Shown here piece by piece: positions 58,401-64,000 of a DNA stretch of 64,000 nt. This DNA comes from Taxillus chinensis. Taxonomy: Eukaryota > Streptophyta > Magnoliopsida > Santalales > Loranthaceae. Both the position numbers and the translations under genes were made by a program. The notes below the pieces were generated by a model, which ran no database searches, was not told the DNA's origin, and saw nothing but the letters and a program-made list of their open reading frames with translations. The stretch covers positions 48,511,682-48,575,681 of the forward strand of contig CM042087.1 in assembly GCA_023512835.1 (NCBI GenBank). Reading direction: 5' to 3'. How positions within the stretch are numbered: the first letter of the stretch is position 1; every line of letters starts with the position of its first letter.

Positions 58401-61400
58401 GAGAAATGCAATTTGGAAATTGGGAAGTTCAGAAACCAAAACACGATTGATGGGAGATGATCAAGAATTATATAGGAAGCAAAAGTAGACACTTGAGGCT
58501 GCTAGAATAATTGTGAATTCAAAGTAGCTTTGTGTAAATATGGTAGATGATCCATGAAAATGTTATTAGCTATTAATTGACTAAAAAGTAATAATACGTT
58601 GATAATAAATAATGCTGATAATACTTTAGGAATGTTGTTTTATTATTTTTGTGTCAGTGACCTGAAAATTATTGCAAAGTGCTGATATATGATATTTCAG
58701 GGAAGTGGCTTGGAAGTAGACAGATCCGCTGTAATTGGGCATCTAAAGGTGCTGGCCTTAATGATGATAAGCAAAGTTCAGATGGAAAGGGTGTTGTTGA
58801 ACTAACAAATGGGACATCAGGTGAATCCATTTTGCTGTGTAAAATGTTATTTTTCTGCATTTGCATTGTTGTCATTTGTGCTGGCTGGTTTTATCCACCC
58901 AAATCTGCAGCCTTGATGTTCTAGTTTCTAGACTGTTAGCATTTATCTTCAACAAGATATTTTCTGTTGAATTTTATTTTATATGTATTGTGATATGGGT
59001 GCTTGGCATATAATTTTACTTGCATTTTCTTTTTCCTTTTTGTGAGAGCATACAACAATGGTAGATGCATTTTTATCGGTGTTTGTTTTATTGGATGGCA
59101 CATGACAATTTTATTTTTCTTGTGCAGAAGATGGTCAGGAGAGGACCAGTGAGGATGCTCCAGAGAACAATTCTCAGTATACCACTGTTTACGTTGGCAA
59201 TCTTGCTCATGAGGCAATGATTCATTTCAATTTTTACAATCAATAACATATATACATATATATATATAATGCCGTTGTTAAAGTACTCATAAATGTACAT
59301 CCTCTTGTGACCCAGTAGTGGGTGTGATTGATGTGTTTGGCGGTTTGATATCAATACGTAAAACAAATGATCTTGATTTATTTGTGGCTCTGGTTTCTCA
59401 TTTACTAATAATTGCAGGTTACTTCTGTAGATCTCCATCGTCATTTTCATTCCTTTGGAGCTGGAGCTATTGAAGACGTCCGAGTGCAACGGGATAAGGG
59501 CTTTGGGTTTGTGAGATACAGTAACCATGCTGAAGCAGCGCTAGCTATTCAGATGGGAAATACCCGAATTCTCTGTGGCAAACCACTGAAGGTATATTCC
59601 TATGGAAGGATTTTTTTTGCATTAATTAATGTCATGTTCCTTCTTTTTTTCATTTTCCCATTTAGTGGGTAAAGAAGATGACAAAAACACAACCTGAAGA
59701 TTGTATGTGGTTGTATCCCTTGTGTCACGAGGTGAGAGTTCAATCCGCACGGCACCTAACTTTTTTTGTATCTCGGATCGCTAAGTTCAGCCATTCACCG
59801 TTTGGATCGTTTACCTAAGATCTTGGAACCTGTTAAGCAATCACACAAATAATAGCAAACACGTGCGAAAGCAATGTGAGAAATATGTTCTCTTTGTATT
59901 GATTGAGTGAAAGGTTTACAGAATTGAAACTATCCTATAGAGCCTTGCTCTACATATAGATGTCAACACTTTTTCGTCTCTGCCACCAAGAGACATATAT
60001 AATGATACAAATTACATAATGACACTAATTAAGTTAGCTCCCATTAGGAGTTGTACAAAACATAAGAAGATACAAATTCTCTAAGTGCGACATTCTCTCC
60101 CACTCAATCTCACAGCGCCCTCGATGCAAGTGTTGCATGAAATGTCTTGATCTCTTTCGGGAATTGTCACAAGTCAGCTTCTCGTTTTTAGCTTGCCTCT
60201 TCGTCGGGTTTGCCCTTTCACTTGATGTAATACTCTACATAACTCGGAGTTATACCTCTTCTCGGCATGACTCTGTGAGCCATTATCTCCTTAACTTCTT
60301 TGTCGTGCCCTTTATCAACTGTTGTAGGGGCCCGCACTGCTTATTGTCTACTTGGGTCTTCATCAGCATGAAAGTGTTTGAGTAGACTCACATGAACCAC
60401 TGGATGTCCCTACATTTTGGTTGGGAGTTTCAACTTGTATGCTACCTTCCCAACTCATTTTAGGATTTGAGAAAGTTATTCATATTTGTGCATCAAATCC
60501 TTATGTTTTTGCCTTAGCGTCTTTGTTTGACGTGAAAGGAGTTTGAGCATCACCATGTTACCCTTTTGCAACTCCACTTCCCGTCGATGTTGATCCGCCT
60601 ACTTCTTTATCTTTTTTCCTGCCTTGTACAAGTATGCCTTTACAAGATCCGTTTGTTCATGTCATTCTTTTGCAAACTTGTACGCCGCAAGACTTCTTCC
60701 AGTGTAACTAATTGTGAAGTTAGTGTCATCGGCTGTTGTCCAGTAGCAAGCTCGAATGGACTTATGTTTGTCGAATCGCTCTTCTACAAGTTATACGAGA
60801 ATTGGGTAATATCCAGCAACTTCACCCAACTCAATCCTTCTGGTTGGCAATCACATAGTACCTCAAGTATAACTCCAGTAACCCGTTGACATGTTTCGTT
60901 TGTCCATCCGTTTGTGTGTAAAAACTTGTGAAAAAGTTTAAATCTGAACTTGTTAGACAGAATAATTCTGTTTAAAATTTTTCTATGAACCTTGAGGCTT
61001 GGTCATTAATGATAGACTTCGGAATGCCCCAATACTTCATCACATGTTTAAAAAATAGGCAAGTCGTGTCGTCTATTGTACATTCTTCGGAGCCACGATG
61101 AAAACTTTATACTTTAAGAATCGATTGACCACTACAATGTTCGTGCCACATCCTTTGGTCTTGGGGAGGGCAACGATGAAGTCTATCGAAATACTTTTCT
61201 AAGGTCTAAGTGTGACATTTGGCGGCACATTGGTAAAAGATTACCTGATGACCTTGTCCCATGAAGTACGTTTTATTTGTGACAAGAATATTTTGCATTT
61301 AATGTTTCTATAAATTCAGAATTCTTTACCTCGATAAACCTTGCTATGGCTGATTGATCTTGACGTGAAAATTAGTAAATATTATTAAAAGAATAATAAT

Positions 61401-61879
61401 ATAAGCCAGGTTTTCATATTTTATATTTTCCTCTGGTTGTTAGCTAGTTGCCCTTGTTAGTTATAATTCTTGGTCAGGATTTGAAACTCTGTTGTATCAT
61501 ATTCTATTGTTAAATCTATTAAATGTTGAACAATTGGTCGATGGCCTGTGTCACAAGCTTCAGTGCCTGATGATTTTATCTATTTTGTCTCTTGTCGTTG
61601 CAGTGTTCATGGGGTAGCAAACCAACGCCGCCTGGGACAAGCTCTACCCCGCTTCCACCACCAGCATTGCCCAATATGTCTGCACTTTCAGGCACAGACC
61701 TGGGTTGGCAAATGGCGATGAGCAAGATGGGTGGTGTCCAGGCCCTCATGCATCCCCAAGCTCCTCATGCCCTTAAGCAGGCAGCCATTGGGATGGGTGC
61801 CGCTGGTGGTAGTCAGGCAATATATGACGGTGGGTTTCCGAATGTCGCAACAACCCAACAGCTCATGTTTTACCAGTGA
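55455..61879 (+). CDS. UBP1: UBP1-type oligouridylate-binding protein (three RRMs, TIA-1-like)
   Basis: Twelve exons: 55455-55556, 56632-56693, 56950-57052, 57284-57360, 57430-57491, 57625-57712, 57851-57926, 58007-58037, 58701-58820, 59128-59213, 59418-59591 and 61604-61879. All phases close, giving 418 aa. A Gln-rich N-terminus (11-16) is followed by RRM1 (about 53-127; RNP2 VYVGNI 55-60, RNP1 SSYGFVDY 90-97). RRM2 spans about 138-215 ([14 protein letters not shown] 179-186) and RRM3 about 259-332 (VYVGNL 261-266, KGFGFVRY 296-303). A Gly/Pro/Gln-rich tail ends QLMFYQ. UBP1 proteins bind U-rich pre-mRNA and mRNA, enhance splicing of weak introns, stabilise mRNA and enter stress granules. 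Intron 10 appears to use a GC donor (exon end gag, then gcaatg). Intron 11 (2 kb) contains a gypsy fragment on the opposite strand. Confidence 0.95.
59723..60092 (-). repeat. 3' LTR of the intronic gypsy fragment
   Basis: 370 bp with TGTC...GACA ends, directly following the polypurine tract of the minus-strand element. A pair to it was not found in the window. Confidence 0.5.
59723..61355 (-). mobile_element. 5'-truncated Ty3/gypsy retrotransposon in UBP1 intron 11
   Basis: On the minus strand the degenerate integrase and C-terminal pol region is readable in pieces: [18 protein letters not shown] (equivalent to the HPQTDGQTE block), [30 protein letters not shown] and NPKMSWEGS. These are typical of gypsy chromoviruses. 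A purine tract (gagtgggagaga) precedes the 3' LTR at 60092-59723, which begins TGTCGCACTTAGAG and ends CACCTCGTGACA (370 bp). Many stops and frameshifts are present. No 5' LTR or target duplication was found, so the insertion is truncated. It lies antisense to UBP1, wholly within the last intron. Confidence 0.7.
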
Positions 61880-62135
61880 ACTTTCATGCCCTAGCATGAA
61901 TGGCTGGATTAAATCATCGAGATGCCCTGTATTTTTCCTTGCTCTCCCTGTTGCTTGGATTTATGTTTCGCTGATATGTACGTGTTCGTGTTAGTTTCTG
62001 TTTTTTTTCTTTCCTTTTCATGTTAATTTGGGTTGATCTATAAAAATCTAGTTCCCATATCCCATGCAGGCTAGTGATTTCTGTGGGAATGAGGATAGAT
62101 CCTATTTGTTTTGGTTCAGTAACACCATAATGAAC

Positions 62136-62141
62136 AATAAA
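62136..62141 (+). terminator. candidate UBP1 polyadenylation signal
   Basis: AATAAA within gaacaataaaagatg, 257 nt after the UBP1 stop codon. Plant poly(A) signals are loose, so this is a positional guess. Confidence 0.35.
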
Positions 62142-62559
62142 AGATGTCCTACAGTCCGTTCAACTTATTTGTTATTGCACTTCGTTTGGTACTTGGTGCC
62201 GATGTAATGAGGATGAGTAGTTTCGGAATTGCATATTGCAGGCGGTGACTAAAGCTTCTCTTTTATTCTAATATTATTACGCTAATCTCCCCACCCACAT
62301 GGTCGCCAAAAGGGAAAAGATTTTGTTTTGTTTACTTTGTCAATATATTAGCAGTGAAAAACTTTCTGGGTGACTAATTGCATTTGCATGTTTTGTTTTT
62401 TGTTTTTTCGTTAATGCGCATATAGATCACCTCCCAAAGTCAAATTAATGATTTCCAGACAGCGTGTTTTCCGAAAGATGTCATGGAATGGCTCGCTTAT
62501 AATTTTGTTTTCACTTCCTTTTTAATATTAATATTTAGGTCGTGAATTATGTACTCTAG

Positions 62560-63235
62560 GAATAAGCTAAGCTCAACGAACCTAAAATATAGCTAAAAAT
62601 TGCTTAAAAAATAATAAAACCTCCAAATCAGCCTCAACGTAATAGCAATAAATTTAGCTATTAGTATTTCACTCGCTAGATCATTCAGCGTTCGCTACTT
62701 TTCTTTTAAAATAAAATAATATATCTGTGTTTTGCTGTTTTGCCGTTCAGCGTTCTGCGTTCCGGAGAGAGAGTATTGCAGGGGCAGCGGGAGAGAGGAG
62801 GGGAGGCGGAGGCGAGGTGGTGGGGTAGAGAGAGGGGGGGGGACTATCGGGTGCTGCAGGCAGAGAGGGAGGGGGCAGATCTGGTGCAGCCACTGAAGAG
62901 AGAGGGGGGAGATCTATCGTGGCGGGCGGAAGGGGAGGGAGAGACTTGCCGCAGCGTGCGTAGAGGGGGGGTGGGGGGAGGTGCAGCGGGCGCATAGGGG
63001 GGAGGCATAGCGGGCGTGCGAGGAAGGGAGTCGACAGACGTGAGAAGGGAGTAAAGAAAAATATATTATTTAAATTAATATTTTAATTAAAATACTAAAA
63101 TTATATCGAATATATTATTTCATAGCCTAAAATTAAACTAGCTATTATTTATAAAAATCCATTAGTAGATTAAATTATAGCCAAAAAGTACTCAGCCCAT
63201 TGTAAATGCCTAAAACTAACTAGCACCAGAAACTA
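62560..63235. mobile_element. transposon-like element with G/A-rich core
   Basis: AT-rich arms with atagctaaaaat, tttagctattag and, on the right, aaactagctattat and aattatagcc resemble the arms of the element at 15941-17296. The core (about 62755-63050) is G/A-rich with recurring gggggagatct, gagagaggggg and gcagcgggcg motifs. No transposase frame. Borders are approximate. Confidence 0.4.
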
Positions 63236-64000
63236 TCAGCTATTCTCATTCTCATTTGGTTCATTGGTTGTATTATGGGTTACCCAGAAGGCAGAATAGG
63301 AGGATTGCCCCAGTTGTGAATACTTGAACACTGTCCACGAGGAAATGTGCATCTTACGTTTCAACACCATTATGGAATTCATCGAGCTTTGCTGGTGCAC
63401 GCAGCCATTGTATATCTCACCAACAAATTGTGGGTTGAGATCACGAAGTCGTCGAGTCGAGCTGAGCTGAGAGAGAGAGAGAGGGGCTTACGAGGTGAGT
63501 GTTGACTGGGTGTACATTGCAAACGAATCGAGTGGAGTGGAGCTCAATAATAAATTATTCAAACGTTTTTAGCTTAAAATTATAATATTCATAATTTTTT
63601 TTAGATTTGTGTTAACACAATTATAAAATTATAAAAATTTATAAAAAAAAAAATCATACTATAAACTTATTAAAAAAAACACAATTAATTAATTATTAAA
63701 TTATATTATTTTTATTTAATATATTTAAATAAATACTATATATAATTTATAAAAATATTATAATAATAATAATCAACTAATCAATTAAAAATATATTTTT
63801 ATTAATAATAATATAAAAATATATACTTATTAAATTATATTTAATAAAATAATTTTTATATATGTTAGAACTAATTTTTAAAATAATATTCACATAACGA
63901 ATAGAACAATTTGAGAACTGTTTACGAATAGAACAATTTGCGAACTTTTCACAAGCAATACTATTAACGAACTCATGATCTTTTACACCCGAATTTGTTC

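Larger units (their letters stand above)
61880..64000. other. UBP1 3' flank and gene-free AT-rich DNA
   Basis: The first 280 bp are the likely UBP1 3' UTR, with a candidate poly(A) signal AATAAA at 62136-62141. A GC-rich-core element follows (62560-63235). A short GA run is at about 63469-63482. From 63540 to the end the DNA is extremely AT-rich. No gene or RNA gene is recognised. Confidence 0.5.

Noticed and set aside
62740..62997. Gly/Glu/Arg-rich frame
   Set aside because: Same reason: purine-only core of a transposon-like element.

Overview
The window is nuclear DNA of a flowering plant. It has intron-rich genes with GT..AG introns, plant-specific families (AP2/ERF transcription factors, a JAZ repressor, an LRR receptor-like kinase), AT-rich intergenic DNA, and LINE, Ty3/gypsy, solo-LTR and MITE-like sequences. 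I cannot name the species. The window contains no prokaryotic operon, CRISPR array, rRNA gene or recognisable tRNA gene.

Layout. 0-8 kb: two tandem, same-strand AP2/ERF genes of the cytokinin-response-factor type (2140-3144 and 6081-6884, minus), with a PPR remnant between them. 8.2-10.5 kb: DUF985 cupin gene (minus, 3 exons). 10.5-17.9 kb: gene-free DNA with a possible hAT-like element (14827-15591) and a GC-rich-core element (15941-17296). 17.9-20.9 kb: LSM1 (plus, 5 exons) with a dead LINE in intron 1. 22.7-26.9 kb: COQ9 (minus, 6 exons), whose first exon appears frameshifted; one intron holds an LTA4H-like pseudogene and a 5'-truncated LINE. 28.8-31.0 kb: LRR receptor-like pseudokinase (minus, 2 exons). 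34.0-38.8 kb: polygalacturonase-like GH28 gene (plus, 5 exons). 42.0-43.2 kb: JAZ gene (plus, 5 exons). 44.3-50.3 kb: the 3' part of a long-LTR gypsy element with a solo LTR nested in it. 50.5-52.3 kb: a broken copy of the 3' half of the JAZ gene. 55.5-61.9 kb: a UBP1-type three-RRM RNA-binding protein gene (plus, 12 exons) with a gypsy fragment in its last intron. 61.9-64 kb: gene-free AT-rich DNA with another GC-rich-core element.

How the genes relate. They are independent transcription units, not an operon. LSM1 (mRNA decapping) and UBP1 (U-rich RNA binding, stress granules) both act on cytoplasmic mRNA fate. The JAZ and ERF/CRF genes act in hormone signalling. COQ9 is mitochondrial. From memory, LSM1, a DUF985 cupin, COQ9, a GH28 protein and JAZ1 also lie close together on Arabidopsis chromosome 1 (around At1g19120-At1g19180), and LSM1 and UBP1 paralogues are neighbours on chromosome 3 (around At3g14080-At3g14100). 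If so, the window preserves an old angiosperm gene block.

Exon boundaries were read by hand from splice motifs and codon phase. Every multi-exon model closes in frame except COQ9 exon 1. I found no convincing new biological system. The most informative observations are the COQ9 homopolymer frameshift, the degron-less JAZ copy split off by a retroelement, the Jas intron with an immediate stop, the GC donor and overlapping uORF in UBP1, and the nested transposon structures.
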